Source: Streptomyces noursei (lineage in GTDB: Bacteria > Actinomycetota > Actinomycetes > Streptomycetales > Streptomycetaceae). From it: DNA of 64,000 nt. The stretch spans positions 1 to 64,000 of the forward strand of contig NZ_LWBU01000158.1 in NCBI RefSeq assembly GCF_001646665.1. Direction: 5' to 3'. The number at the start of each line of letters is the position of its first letter. Within the stretch, counting starts at the first letter, position 1. This document shows positions 43,626-52,828 of this stretch, piece by piece. A model generated the notes under the pieces. The model worked only from the letters and a program-made list of their open reading frames with translations. It made no database searches and was not told where the DNA came from. The position numbers were made by a program, and so were the translations under genes.

Positions 43626-44942
43626 ATGGCCGCCGTGCCGGTCTTCGAGGAGTACGAGCCCGCCCCCGACTGTCCCTGCACCGGCTGCGCCCGGCACCGG
43701 CGCGAGACGGCCCTCCGCCCGGCCGTGCGGGCCGGCGGTCACCCCGCCGCCCACGGCGCGCGGCGCGCCCTGGTCCTCTTCACCGCCGCCGGGGTCGCCC
43801 TCGGCGGCGGGGCCGGGGCGGGCGCCGTCACCCTCCCGGCGGGCCCGGCCGGGCCGCTGGACCCGGCCGGCCCGGGCCGCGACCGGGACGACCCGGACGC
43901 CGCCACCCCGCAGGGCGGCACCGGGCCGCTGCACGGCCGCCCGCACGCCGGGCCGACGGGCGGTCACGTCTCCGCGCCCTCGCTGCGCCGGTCCACCCGC
44001 GCCGAGATCATCAACCGCGCCAAGCGCTGGGTCGCCGCGAAGGTCCCGTACTCCATGGAGAAGTACTGGACGGACGGCTACCGCCAGGACTGCTCGGGCT
44101 TCGTCTCGATGGCGTGGAACCTCGCCGGCAACGAGTGGACCGGCTCCCTCGACCGGTTCGGCACCCGGCTGGACCGCTCCGAGCTCCAGCCCGGGGACAT
44201 CCTGCTGTTCCACAACCCGGCCGACCCCAACCGGGGCTCGCACGTCACCATCTTCGGCGGCTGGACCGACTACACGCACACCTCCTACACCGCCTACGAG
44301 CAGACCCGGCCGCACGCCCGCAGGCTGGCCACCCCGATGGCGTACTGGGACAACTCCAGCCGCTACGTCGCCTACCGCTACAAGGGCCTGAGCGGCGGGA
44401 CGCCCGGCGGCCCGGGGGTCTCCGCCGCGTACCCCGGCCCGGCGGCCTTCGGACCGGGCGCGAACAACCGCCACGTCACCCGCCTCGGACAGATGCTCGT
44501 GGAGCGCGGCGGCAAGCGGTTCTACCGCTCCGGGCCCGGGCCGCGCTGGACCGAGGCGGACCGCCGGGCGACGCGGGCGTTCCAGCGGGCGCAGGGCTGG
44601 ACCGGGCGGGAGGCGGACGGGCTGCCGGGGCCGGACACCTGGCGGCTGCTGGTCACCGGCCGGGGCCGCGACATCCCCTCCGGCCCCGGCGCGGCCGCAC
44701 CGGCTCCCGCCTTCCCCGGCCGCGCGCACTTCCGGCCGGGCGTTTCGAGCACGTACGTCGAGGCGCTCGGGCGCCAGTTGGTGAAGCGGGGCTTCGGCGC
44801 CCACTACCGCTCCGGGCCGGGGCCGCGCTGGAGCGAGGCGGACCGGCGCAACGTCGAGGCGTTCCAGCGGGCCCAGGGCTGGCGCGGGGCCGCCGCCAAC
44901 GGCTACCCGGGCCCCGAGACATGGCGGCGGCTGTTCGGATGA
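43626..44942 (+). CDS. Secreted NlpC/P60-type peptidase with two peptidoglycan-binding repeats
   Basis: 438 aa. An N-terminal cytoplasmic segment with Cys (CPCTGCARH) precedes a hydrophobic helix (about residues 40-65). An NlpC/P60-like domain follows, with catalytic Cys in RQDCSGFVSMAW and His in GSHVTIFGGW. Two PG_binding_1-like repeats come next (NNRHVTRLGQMLVERGGKRFY... and STYVEALGRQLVKRGFGAHY...). It is predicted to cleave peptide stems of peptidoglycan. The ATG at 43626 has GGAGGGGAAG upstream. It is coupled to the SPFH gene by ATGA. The csl neighbourhood suggests wall remodelling at tips. Confidence 0.9.
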   Translation: MAAVPVFEEYEPAPDCPCTGCARHRRETALRPAVRAGGHPAAHGARRALVLFTAAGVALGGGAGAGAVTLPAGPAGPLDPAGPGRDRDDPDAATPQGGTGPLHGRPHAGPTGGHVSAPSLRRSTRAEIINRAKRWVAAKVPYSMEKYWTDGYRQDCSGFVSMAWNLAGNEWTGSLDRFGTRLDRSELQPGDILLFHNPADPNRGSHVTIFGGWTDYTHTSYTAYEQTRPHARRLATPMAYWDNSSRYVAYRYKGLSGGTPGGPGVSAAYPGPAAFGPGANNRHVTRLGQMLVERGGKRFYRSGPGPRWTEADRRATRAFQRAQGWTGREADGLPGPDTWRLLVTGRGRDIPSGPGAAAPAPAFPGRAHFRPGVSSTYVEALGRQLVKRGFGAHYRSGPGPRWSEADRRNVEAFQRAQGWRGAAANGYPGPETWRRLFG

Positions 44943-46303
44943 CCGACCACGAGGAGGCAGGGTTGAGCACGGCGATGCCGGAGGGCGGCGGGACGACGGC
45001 CGGGCGGCGGGTTCCCGTCATCGGGAACGAGACCACCGGGCCGATCCCGGTGCACCTGCTGTTCCGCGACGACGAGAAGGCCGGTCCGGGGGCGGTGGCC
45101 GCCGGGCCGGCCGCCGCCGTGCGCGGACGGACGGCCGGGGAGGAGCGGGCGCTGGTGACGGAACGGCCGCCGGTCACGGAACGGCCGTCCGGCAGGGGCG
45201 GGCCGTCCGGTGACGTGCGCCCGGCCCCGGCGGCCGGATCCGCCGGCGCCACCACCGCCGCGCCGCGTGCCGTCCCCGCCGTCGTGCCGCGTGCCGTGCC
45301 CGCCGCACCGGCCGGCACGGCGGCGGTGACCGTACCCGCGTCGGCGCGGCGGACCGTGCCGCCGGCCGGGCCCGAACCGGCCGAGCGGCCGGGGCCGGTG
45401 CTGCCCGGGTGGGCCGGGGTCGCCGGCGGGGCGGCCGCGCTGGCCGGCTGCGCCGCGCTGCTGTGGTGGACCGGCGCGGTGCCCCCGTCGGCGGCGGACA
45501 TGCTGGGGCTGCCGTACCGCCCGTACAACGGCATCGGGCTGGGCGTCTGGGCGCTGCTGGCCCTGGGGGTGCTCGCGGTGCTCTTCTCCTTCGGCGGGCT
45601 GTGCCGGGGGAGGGTGGGGCACGCCTGGGTGCTCACGCTCTTCGGGGACTACCGGGGCAGTGTGCGGCGGACCGGGCTGATGTGGGTGAGCCCGCTGCTG
45701 CTGCGCCGCCGTGTCGACGTACGGCTGCGGCACTGGCGCAGCGAGCCGCTCCCGGCCGTCGACGCGAACGGCACCGCGCTGCGGGTGGTGGTGCTGGTGG
45801 TGTGGCGCATCAGCGACACGGTGCGGGCGGCGCTCGGGGTGGCGGACCACGAGCGGTACCTGCGCGAGCAGGTGGAGTCGGCGATGGCCCGGGTGCTGTC
45901 CCGGCTGCCGGCCGACGCTCCCGCCGGCCCCGGCGGGGACTGCTCCGCCGGCGAGGACGCCCCGATGACGCTGCGGGACGCGGAGGCGGTGGGGGAGGCG
46001 CTGACGGGGATGCTGTCCGAGCACTGCGCACCGGTCGGCGTCGAGGTCTTCTCGGCGCAGCCGACCCGGATCGAGTACGCGCCGGAGATCGCCGCGGCCA
46101 TGCTGCGGCGCCGGGTCGCGGCGATCGACGCCAGGCACCGGGACGCGGTGCTCACCTCCGTGGTGGACGCGGTCGACGACATGGTCCACCGGCTGACCAC
46201 GCGTGGTCTGGTCGAGCTGGACGACTACGACCGCAAGGCGCTGGTCAAGGACCTGACGGTGGCCTTCTACACGGGTCGTGGTGGTCCGGTCGAAGGCCCG
46301 TGA
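44939..46303 (+). CDS. SPFH/Band 7 domain membrane protein
   Basis: 454 aa. A long Ala/Pro/Val-rich N-terminal region (about 150 residues) leads to two transmembrane helices (WAGVAGGAAALAGCAALLWW and GIGLGVWALLALGVLAVLF). The SPFH domain follows: HAWVLTLFGDYRGSVRRTGLMWVSPLL, RHWRSEPLPAVDANGTALRVVVLVVWRISD, then a helical end. It organises membrane microdomains, like flotillin/stomatin. ATG at 44939 overlaps the P60 gene; TTG at 44963, five bases after GAGGAGG, is a plausible alternative start. Confidence 0.9.
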   Translation: MTDHEEAGLSTAMPEGGGTTAGRRVPVIGNETTGPIPVHLLFRDDEKAGPGAVAAGPAAAVRGRTAGEERALVTERPPVTERPSGRGGPSGDVRPAPAAGSAGATTAAPRAVPAVVPRAVPAAPAGTAAVTVPASARRTVPPAGPEPAERPGPVLPGWAGVAGGAAALAGCAALLWWTGAVPPSAADMLGLPYRPYNGIGLGVWALLALGVLAVLFSFGGLCRGRVGHAWVLTLFGDYRGSVRRTGLMWVSPLLLRRRVDVRLRHWRSEPLPAVDANGTALRVVVLVVWRISDTVRAALGVADHERYLREQVESAMARVLSRLPADAPAGPGGDCSAGEDAPMTLRDAEAVGEALTGMLSEHCAPVGVEVFSAQPTRIEYAPEIAAAMLRRRVAAIDARHRDAVLTSVVDAVDDMVHRLTTRGLVELDDYDRKALVKDLTVAFYTGRGGPVEGP

Positions 46304-46342
46304 TTGGTATGGACATGTTCAACTCGCGTCCATACATTGGAA

Positions 46343-46358
46343 CTTGGTCTAGACCGGA
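46343..46358 (+). promoter_or_regulatory. DasR-like operator (dre) upstream of the LPMO
   Basis: Contains the palindrome GGTCTAGACC (46346-46355) inside TTGGTCTAGACCGG, matching the dre core ACTGGTCTAGACCACT at 11 consecutive positions. It lies about 90 bp before the LPMO start. DasR is the GntR repressor of chitin/GlcNAc genes in Streptomyces. Confidence 0.75.
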
Positions 46359-46445
46359 TCGACCGTGCGGTCACCAGCCGCACCACCCCCGCACGCGTGC
46401 AGCACGGCTCATCGAACTCCCCCACGTTCTGTCAGGAGCGACAGC

Positions 46446-47036
46446 ATGCGACACAAGATAGGCGCGGCCGTGGTGGCCCTCGGCGTGGCCGGGGTCTCCC
46501 TCGTGGCCACCGGCAGCGCCAGCAGCCACGGCTACACCGACTCGCCCATCAGCCGCCAGAAGCTCTGTGCCAACGGCACCGTCTCGAACTGCGGCAACAT
46601 CCAGTGGGAGCCGCAGTCGGTCGAGGGACCCAAGGGCTTCCCGTCCGGCGGCCCCGCCGACGGCCGGATCTGCGCCGGCGGCAACGGGCAGTTCGCCCAG
46701 CTCGACGACCCGCGCGGCGGCGGCTGGCCCGCCACCAGGGTGACCGGCGGTCAGAGCTTCACCTTCCGCTGGCAGTTCACCGCCCGGCACCGCACCACCG
46801 ACTTCAAGTACTACATCACCAGGAACGGCTGGAACCAGAGCGCGCCGCTCACCCGCGCGGCCCTGGACCCCCAGCCGTTCCTCACCATCCCCTACAACGC
46901 CCAGCAGCCGCCGTCCACGCTCTCCCACCAGGGCACCATCCCGAGCGGGAAGACCGGCAAGCACCTGATCCTGGCCGTCTGGACGGTCGCGGACACGACG
47001 AACGCCTTCTACGCCTGCTCCGACGTGCAGTTCTGA
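46446..47036 (+). CDS. lpmP: AA10 lytic polysaccharide monooxygenase (LpmP-like)
   Basis: 196 aa. Signal peptide of 27 residues ending GSASS; the mature protein starts at His28 (HGYTDSPISR), the first ligand of the copper histidine brace. The second His lies in TARHRTTDF. Cys pairs, and the chitin-active AA10 pattern SRQKLCANG, IQWEPQSVEG and FYACSDVQF, are present. It oxidatively cleaves chitin or a related glycan. By position it corresponds to the LPMO next to cslA-glxA, implicated in processing the tip glycan. Start ATG at 46446 with CAGGAG upstream; a dre site precedes it. Confidence 0.95.
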   Translation: MRHKIGAAVVALGVAGVSLVATGSASSHGYTDSPISRQKLCANGTVSNCGNIQWEPQSVEGPKGFPSGGPADGRICAGGNGQFAQLDDPRGGGWPATRVTGGQSFTFRWQFTARHRTTDFKYYITRNGWNQSAPLTRAALDPQPFLTIPYNAQQPPSTLSHQGTIPSGKTGKHLILAVWTVADTTNAFYACSDVQF

Positions 47037-47165
47037 CGGACGGCGTGCGACCGTCGCGCAGGTGACGGCGGACGGCCGCCGCGCAGGTGGTGGGGCCTGC
47101 CCCACCCCGCGTACACCCGCTGGGGCCATGGTGGCGCCGAGAGCCCGGCACCTACCGTGATCCCC

Positions 47166-48419
47166 ATGGATCCCCGTACGCCCTGGCAGGCCCTGACCAG
47201 GGGTGACTACCTGCGCGGCGGCTGGCCCTGGCGGTCGGCCGGCTACCTGGCGAGCGGCGTGCTCGTCGGGCTGCCCCTGCTGGCCGTCCTGCTGCTGCTG
47301 GCCGTCTTCTCCCTGGTCCTCGTCGGCCTGCCGCCGCTGCTGCTCCTCGGGGTCGCCCTCGGCGGCGCCGAGCGGCGGCGGCTGCGGCTCGTCGACACCG
47401 AGCCGGCCGCGGACCCGCACCGGACGCCCGACGAGCCCGGCCTCCCGGCCTGGCTGCGGCTCCGGCTGCGGGAGCAGGCCACCTGGCGGGAGCTGGCGTA
47501 CGCGCTGCTGCACGGCTGCGTGCTCTGGCCCCTGGAACTCCTCGCCCTCGCCGTGGCCCTGGGCGGGCCGCTCGCCCTGCTCGCCACGCCCGCGCTCCTC
47601 GCGCTGGACGGGCAGGAGGTGCGGGTGCTGAAGGGCCCGCTCGTCACCACCTACCCGGGCGCCTGCGCGGCCGCCCTGTGCGGGCTGCTCCTCCTGCCCG
47701 CCCTGCTGTACGGGCTCGGCGCCCTGGCCGGCGCCCGCGCCGCCCTCGCCCGGATGCTGCTGGCCCCCCGGGACGCCGAGCTGCGGCGCCGCATCGGCGA
47801 GGTCACCCGCTCCCGGGCCCGCCTGGTCGCCGCCTTCGAGGCGGAGCGTCGCCGGATCGAGCGCGACCTGCACGACGGGGCCCAGCAGCGGCTGGTCGCC
47901 CTCACCATGACCCTCGGGCTCGCCCGGCTCGACGCCCCGCCCGGCCCCCTCGCCGACCGGCTCGCCCAGGCCCACGACCAGGCCGGCCGGGTCCTCACCG
48001 AGCTGCGCGAGCTGATCCACGGCATCCACCCGCAGGTGCTGACCGACTACGGCCTGGACGCCGCCCTGACCGACGCCGCCGACCGTTCGGCCGTACCGGT
48101 GGACACCGACATCGAGCTGCCGCGCCTGCCACCGCCGGTCGAGAGCGCCGCGTACTTCGCGGTGTGCGAGGCGCTCGCCAACACCGGCAGGCACAGCGGC
48201 GCGTCCCGCGTCCGGCTGACCGCCCGCCACACCGGCACGCTGCTGCGGATGGAGGTGCGGGACGACGGCACCGGCGGCGCCGACCCCTCGGGCGGCACCG
48301 GCCTCACCGGTCTGGCCGACCGCATCGCCGTCCTCGATGGCAGACTGACGATCACCAGCCCGACGGGCGGGCCGACCGTACTGCGAGTGGAGATCCCGTG
48401 CCGACCCCTCTGCGGATAG
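47166..48419 (+). CDS. Two-component sensor histidine kinase (HisKA_3)
   Basis: 417 aa. Four or so transmembrane helices form an N-terminal membrane sensor. The HisKA_3 phosphoacceptor segment is FEAERRRIERDLHDGAQQRLVALTM with His in DLHDG, followed by a HATPase with EALANTGRHSGAS, VRDDGTGGADP and GTGLTGLADRIAVLDG. This is the LiaS/DesK/NarX type. ATG at 47166; a GTG at 47157 is the alternative. It overlaps the response regulator by 22 bases. The stimulus is unknown. Confidence 0.93.
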   Translation: MDPRTPWQALTRGDYLRGGWPWRSAGYLASGVLVGLPLLAVLLLLAVFSLVLVGLPPLLLLGVALGGAERRRLRLVDTEPAADPHRTPDEPGLPAWLRLRLREQATWRELAYALLHGCVLWPLELLALAVALGGPLALLATPALLALDGQEVRVLKGPLVTTYPGACAAALCGLLLLPALLYGLGALAGARAALARMLLAPRDAELRRRIGEVTRSRARLVAAFEAERRRIERDLHDGAQQRLVALTMTLGLARLDAPPGPLADRLAQAHDQAGRVLTELRELIHGIHPQVLTDYGLDAALTDAADRSAVPVDTDIELPRLPPPVESAAYFAVCEALANTGRHSGASRVRLTARHTGTLLRMEVRDDGTGGADPSGGTGLTGLADRIAVLDGRLTITSPTGGPTVLRVEIPCRPLCG

Positions 48420-49051
48420 TCCTGGCCGAGGACAGCGTGCTGCTGCGCGAAGGGCTCACCGGGCTCCTCCTCCGCTTCGGCCACGAGGTCGTCGCGGCGG
48501 TCGGCGACGCGGCCGCCATGCGCGGGGCGGTCGCCGAGCACGACCCGGACATCGTGGTCACCGACGTCCGGATGCCGCCCGGCTTCCAGGACGAGGGGCT
48601 GCGCGCCGCCGTGGCGCTGCGCGCCGAGCGCCCCGCACTGCCGGTGCTGGTCCTCAGCCAGTACGTGCAGCGGGCGTACGCCGCGGAGCTGCTGGAGTCG
48701 GGCGACGGCACCGGCGTCGGATACCTGCTCAAGGACCGGATCGGCCAGGTCGAGGAGTTCGTGGACGCCCTGGCCCGGGTCGCGGCGGGCGGCACGGTCG
48801 TCGACCCCGAAGTGGTGCGCCACCTGCTGCGCCGGCACCGCGACCCGCTGGCGGCGCTGACCCCGCGCGAACGCGAGGTGCTGGCCCTGGTGGCGGAAGG
48901 CCACTCGAACGGGGCGATCGCCCGCCGGCTGGTGGTGAGCGAGGCGGCGGTCGGCAAGCACATCGGGAACATCCTCGGGAAGCTGGACCTGCCGCCGGCC
49001 GGGGACACCCACCGCCGGGTCCTCGCGGTCCTGGCCTTCCTCCGCGCGTGA
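48398..49051 (+). CDS. NarL/LuxR-family response regulator
   Basis: 217 aa, GTG start inside the kinase gene. Receiver domain: IVLAEDSVLLREGL, the phosphoacceptor Asp in VVTDVRMPP, VLSQYV and LLKDRI. C-terminal LuxR helix-turn-helix: LTPREREVLALVAEGHSNGAIARRLVVSEAAVGKHIGNIL. It is activated by the coupled kinase. Targets are not evident. Confidence 0.94.
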   Translation: MPTPLRIVLAEDSVLLREGLTGLLLRFGHEVVAAVGDAAAMRGAVAEHDPDIVVTDVRMPPGFQDEGLRAAVALRAERPALPVLVLSQYVQRAYAAELLESGDGTGVGYLLKDRIGQVEEFVDALARVAAGGTVVDPEVVRHLLRRHRDPLAALTPREREVLALVAEGHSNGAIARRLVVSEAAVGKHIGNILGKLDLPPAGDTHRRVLAVLAFLRA

Positions 49052-49170
49052 GACCGCGGGTGGAGCGGCGAGCGGAACGGGGCGTGTACGGCCGGTGCCC
49101 GCCGCCCGCCCCGTACGGCCGGGCCGATTTCGGCCCCGTGATCCCGGCCCCGTGATTCCGTGGACGTACG

Positions 49171-49202
49171 AAAAAGCCCCCCGCTTCCGCGAGGGGCTTT
49201 TC
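49171..49202. terminator. Terminator shared by response regulator and second tRNA-Lys
   Basis: Hairpin AAAAAGCCCC...GGGGCTTTTT-like (AAAAAGCCCCCCGCTTCCGC then GAGGGGCTTTT), with A- and T-tracts on both sides, so it works in both directions. The same hairpin recurs at 62247. Confidence 0.85.
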
Positions 49203-49209
49203 CCGTCTG

Positions 49210-49283
49210 TGCGCCGCCAGGGACTCGAACCCCGGACCCGCTGATTAAGAGTCAGCTGCTCTAACCAACTGAGCTAGCGGCGC
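49210..49283 (-). tRNA. tRNA-Lys (anticodon CTT), second copy
   Basis: Sequence the same as the tRNA at 43355, 74 nt, anticodon CTT. It shares downstream terminator and flank sequence with the copy at 62286 but not with 43355. Confidence 0.97.
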
Positions 49284-49369
49284 CTGCTGACAGAGTTAAT
49301 ACTACCTGGCCCGAGGGGCGCTTCCGACCAACCGGCCGTGATCCGGGTCACAGTGCGCGTCCCGGAGGT

Positions 49370-50128
49370 TTAGAGCGCCAGCGACAGCACCACCGGCGCG
49401 GCTCTGCGGTTCAGTGTGTCCGCCGCCGAGCGGAGCCGGTGCGCGTGCTCGATGGGGAGCGAGAGGGCGAGGCAGCCGACCGCGGAACCGGCCGTCAGCG
49501 GCACGGCCGCGCAGACCGTGCCCACCGCGTACTCCTGGAGGTCCAGGACCGGGACGGTCGGGGGCTGGCTGTCCAGCTTGGAGAAGAGCACCTTCTCGCT
49601 GGTGATCGTCCGCGAGGTCAGCCGCGCGATCTTGTGGCGGGACAGGTGGTCGCGGCGGCCGTTCTGGTCGAGCTGGGTCAGCAGGCACTTGCCGACCGCG
49701 CTGGCGTGGGCCGCCGAGCGGAAGTCGACCCACTCGTTGACCTTCGGCGTGTGCGGGCCGTCCGCCATCTGGGTGATCTTGACCTCGCCGTCGATGTACC
49801 GGCTGATGTAGACGGCGGCACCGACCGAGTCGCGCAGCTCGGTGAGGGTCTCCTGCAGCTTGGTCTCCAGGGCCTCGCGGCGGGTCGCGCCGGAACCCAG
49901 CAGCACCAGGGAATCACCCACCACATAGGCGCCGTCGCTGACCTGCTCGACGTAACCCTCGCGGCGCAGCATGAGCAGCAGCGGGGTCAGGTGGCCGGCC
50001 GGGAGCCCCGTCTCGCGAGCGATCTGGACGTCGGTCACCCCGCCGCCGTGCCGTGAGATCGTCTCGAGGACGCGCAGGGCGTACTGCACCGAGTGGAACG
50101 GCGCGGTCGGCTCGGGCTTCAGCGCCAC
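49370..50128 (-). CDS. IclR family transcriptional regulator
   Basis: 252 aa, GTG start. N-terminal winged helix-turn-helix (SVQYALRVLETISRHGGGVTDVQIARETGLPAGHLTPLLLML) and C-terminal IclR effector domain with the conserved SAAHASAVGKCLL and the end LSLPIEHAHRLRSAADTL. The IclR protein lies next to the amino-acid ABC relic at 50295, so it may be the orphaned regulator of that transporter. Whether it belongs to the NdgR group is unclear. Confidence 0.92.
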   Translation of the reverse strand: MALKPEPTAPFHSVQYALRVLETISRHGGGVTDVQIARETGLPAGHLTPLLLMLRREGYVEQVSDGAYVVGDSLVLLGSGATRREALETKLQETLTELRDSVGAAVYISRYIDGEVKITQMADGPHTPKVNEWVDFRSAAHASAVGKCLLTQLDQNGRRDHLSRHKIARLTSRTITSEKVLFSKLDSQPPTVPVLDLQEYAVGTVCAAVPLTAGSAVGCLALSLPIEHAHRLRSAADTLNRRAAPVVLSLAL

Positions 50129-50294
50129 GGTTTCCCCCTACCAGGTTGTGACCGCAAGCTTCCGTACCACGATAGCGGCCAAGAGCCGTTTCGTGGGCTC
50201 CTGTTGACAAGAAACTGCCCGGCCCCATGCGCGTACGCTGGGGCGGGACACACCGGCATATGACAGAGGCAAACTTCCCGCCGGTAACGTGAGG

Positions 50295-50410
50295 TCAGAG
50301 CACCGCGCCGAGGAAGTCGCGGGTCCGCTCGTGCTCGGGCGCGGAGAAGTTTTTCTCCGGCGAGCCGGACCAGATCGCCTTCCCGCCGTCGCACATGCGG
50401 ACCTCCCGGC
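50295..50410 (-). pseudogene. Relic 3' end of an amino-acid ABC transporter ATPase gene
   Basis: The last 38 codons read CREVRMCDGGKAIWSG, SPEKNFSAPEHERTRDFLGAVL and stop. This is the usual end of GlnQ/GluA-type ATPases (REV...F.DGG.I.E.G.PE..F..P..ERTR.FL). The upstream parts (Walker motifs, signature) are absent; the sequence before REV is unrelated. A deletion has joined the tail to other DNA. Confidence 0.7.
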
Positions 50411-50487
50411 ATGTGCCCGCGAGTTGGCCGACCGATCCCCGACCGCGGCCCGCTGCCCGCGGCCCGCCGGTGCGGCCGGACATCCCA

Positions 50488-51885
50488 CTAGGGCTGCGGG
50501 GCGCCCGCCGCGCCGCACTCGTACAGCGCGTGCGCCGCCCGCAGCACCAGGTCGTCCCGGTGGCGGGCGGCCACCAACTGGAGCCCGACCGGCATCCCCT
50601 CGTCGTCGACACCCACCGGGACGGACGCCGCCGGCTGCTGCGTCAGGTTGAAGGGGTACGTGAACGGCGTCCACGCCGTCCACCGGCGCGCCCCCTCCGG
50701 CGCCTCCACCCCCGCGTCGAACGCGGCCAGCGGCAGCGTGGGCGTCACCAGCACGTCGTACGAGGAGTGGAACCTGCCCATCCGGTGCCCCAGCGACGTC
50801 CGCACGTCCACCGCCGCCAGGTACTCCAGTGCGCTGTACCGCGCCCCCCGCTCGGCGACCTCCCGCAGCCCCGGGTCCAGCAGCTCCCGCCGCTCCCGCC
50901 CCAGGCGCTGCACCAGCCGGGCCGCGCCGCTGAACCACAGCGTGTGGAACGCGTCCACCGGGTCCGCGACGTCCGGATCCGCCTCCTCCACGTACGCGCC
51001 CAGACCCGCGAGCCGCTCCACCGCGGCCCGCACCAGCGCCGCCACCCCGGGCCGCACCGCCACCTGCCCGCCGAACGACGCCGAGTACGCGACCCGCAGC
51101 CCCTTCACGCCCTCCCGCAGCGCGGCGCCCACCGGACGCGCCGGGCCGAGGTGCGACCAGTCCCGCCAGTCCTCCCCGCTGATCACGTCCAGCAGCAGCG
51201 CCGCGTCCGCCGCGTCGCGGGCCATCGGCCCCGTGTGCGACAGCGTGCCGAACGGACTGGCCGGATGGACCGGAACCCGCCCGTACGTCGGCTTCAGACC
51301 GAAGACCCCGCAGAACGAGGCCGGGATACGGATCGAGCCGCCCCCGTCGGTCCCGAGCGACAGCGCTCCCGCCCCCAGCGCCACCGCCGCCGCGCTGCCG
51401 CCGCTGGAACCGCCCGCCGTCCGGGACGGGTCGTGCGGATTGCGGGTGACGCCCGACAGCGGCGAGTCGGTGACGCCCTTCCACCCGAACTCCGGGGTCG
51501 TCGTCTTGCCCAGGAACACCGCCCCCTCCGCCCGCATCCGGGCGACCGGCGGCGCGTCCTCGTTCCAGCGGCCCCGGGCCGGCACGGTCCGCGAACCGCG
51601 CAGGGTCGGGCCACCGGCCTGGAGGAGCACGTCCTTGACCGTCACCGGCACCCCGTCGAGCCGCCCCACCGGCTCCCCGCGCCGCCACCGGCGCGCCGAG
51701 GCCGCCGCGGCCGCCAGCGCCTCCTCCGCGTCGACCCGCACGAACGCGTTCACCAGCGGCTCCACCGCCTCGATCCGGTCCAGAGCCGCGCGCACCGCGT
51801 CCACCGGCGTGAAGTCGTCCCGGGCGTAACCGTCGAGGAGCTGCCGGGCGGACAGGTCCGTCAGGAACGTCGTCGGCTCAGTCAT
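50488..51885 (-). CDS. Amidase signature family hydrolase
   Basis: 465 aa, ATG at 51885. The Ser-cisSer-Lys triad is visible: Lys84 in VTVKDVLL, the Gly/Ser-rich stretch AGGSSGGSAAAVA (near residue 157) and the nucleophile region TDGGGSIRIPASFCGVFGLKP. It hydrolyses C-N bonds of amides or related compounds; the substrate is unknown. Its start overlaps the stop of the hydroxyacid dehydrogenase gene by 8 bases, so the two are co-transcribed. Confidence 0.93.
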   Translation of the reverse strand: MTEPTTFLTDLSARQLLDGYARDDFTPVDAVRAALDRIEAVEPLVNAFVRVDAEEALAAAAASARRWRRGEPVGRLDGVPVTVKDVLLQAGGPTLRGSRTVPARGRWNEDAPPVARMRAEGAVFLGKTTTPEFGWKGVTDSPLSGVTRNPHDPSRTAGGSSGGSAAAVALGAGALSLGTDGGGSIRIPASFCGVFGLKPTYGRVPVHPASPFGTLSHTGPMARDAADAALLLDVISGEDWRDWSHLGPARPVGAALREGVKGLRVAYSASFGGQVAVRPGVAALVRAAVERLAGLGAYVEEADPDVADPVDAFHTLWFSGAARLVQRLGRERRELLDPGLREVAERGARYSALEYLAAVDVRTSLGHRMGRFHSSYDVLVTPTLPLAAFDAGVEAPEGARRWTAWTPFTYPFNLTQQPAASVPVGVDDEGMPVGLQLVAARHRDDLVLRAAHALYECGAAGAPQP

Positions 51886-52828
51886 GCACGGGTACGTACC
51901 CACGTTCCTTGTCGACCACGTTCGGCAGCGGCCGCCCGGCCGCCCACAGCTCGAACATGTCCACGAACTGCGCCCCCAGCCGGTCCCGCCAGCCCACCGT
52001 GTCCCCGCTCATGTGCGGCGAGACGATCAGCCCCGGCACGTCCCACAGCGCACTGTCCTCGCCCAGCGGCTCCTCGGCGAAGACGTCCAGCGCGGCTCCC
52101 GCGATCCACCGCTTGGTGACCGCGGCCACCAGGTCGTCCTCCACCACCAACTGCCCGCGCCCCACGTTGACGAACCGCGCCGACGGCTGCATCAGCCCGA
52201 AGCGCCGGGCGTCGAACATGCCCCGGGTCGACGTGGTGAGCGGCGCCGCGCACACCACCCAGTCGGCCCGCGTCAGCAGCAGGTCCAGCTCCTCGGCGCC
52301 GTGGACGCGCGGCCGTGCCGTCCGCCCCACGACCGCCGTCCGCACGCCCAGCGCCCGCAGCGTCGTGGCGACGGCCCGGCCGATCGGCCCCGCGCCGACC
52401 ACCACCGCCCGGGTGCCCGCCACCGGCAGCCCCTCGCGGTGGTGCCAGCGCCGCTCCCGCTGCAGCTCCAGGGTGCCCGGCAGGTCCTTGGCCATCGCCA
52501 GCACCAGACCCGCCACGTACTCGGCGATGGGCTGCTCGAAGATGCCCCGCGCGTTCGTCACCACCGTGTCGGAGGCGACCAGTTCGGGGCAGAGCAGCCG
52601 GTCGACCCCCGCGCTCGGTGTGTGCACCCAGGCCGGTCGCGGCCCCGCGCCGGGCCAGGCCGCGCGGACGGCGTCCGAGGTGAAGTCCCACACCAGCAGG
52701 ACGTCGGCGGACGGCAGCTCGGCCGCGAGGGAGCCCTCGTCGGCGTACCGGACCCGGACCCGCCCGGTCAGCCGGCCGAGACGGGGCGGCGGGTCGGCCC
52801 GCAGGACGAGCAGCGTCGGGGGCGACAT
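51878..52828 (-). CDS. D-2-hydroxyacid dehydrogenase (NAD-dependent)
   Basis: 316 aa. NAD motif VVGAGPIGRAVATTLRALG; active-site Arg in NVGRGQLVVEDDL, Glu in DVFAEEPL, and His in VSPHMSGDT. It interconverts 2-hydroxy and 2-oxo acids. ATG at 52828 (MSPPTLL); ATG at 52843 is the alternative. It forms an operon with the amidase, suggesting breakdown of an amide whose acid product is handled by this enzyme. Confidence 0.92.
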   Translation of the reverse strand: MSPPTLLVLRADPPPRLGRLTGRVRVRYADEGSLAAELPSADVLLVWDFTSDAVRAAWPGAGPRPAWVHTPSAGVDRLLCPELVASDTVVTNARGIFEQPIAEYVAGLVLAMAKDLPGTLELQRERRWHHREGLPVAGTRAVVVGAGPIGRAVATTLRALGVRTAVVGRTARPRVHGAEELDLLLTRADWVVCAAPLTTSTRGMFDARRFGLMQPSARFVNVGRGQLVVEDDLVAAVTKRWIAGAALDVFAEEPLGEDSALWDVPGLIVSPHMSGDTVGWRDRLGAQFVDMFELWAAGRPLPNVVDKERGYVPVHD

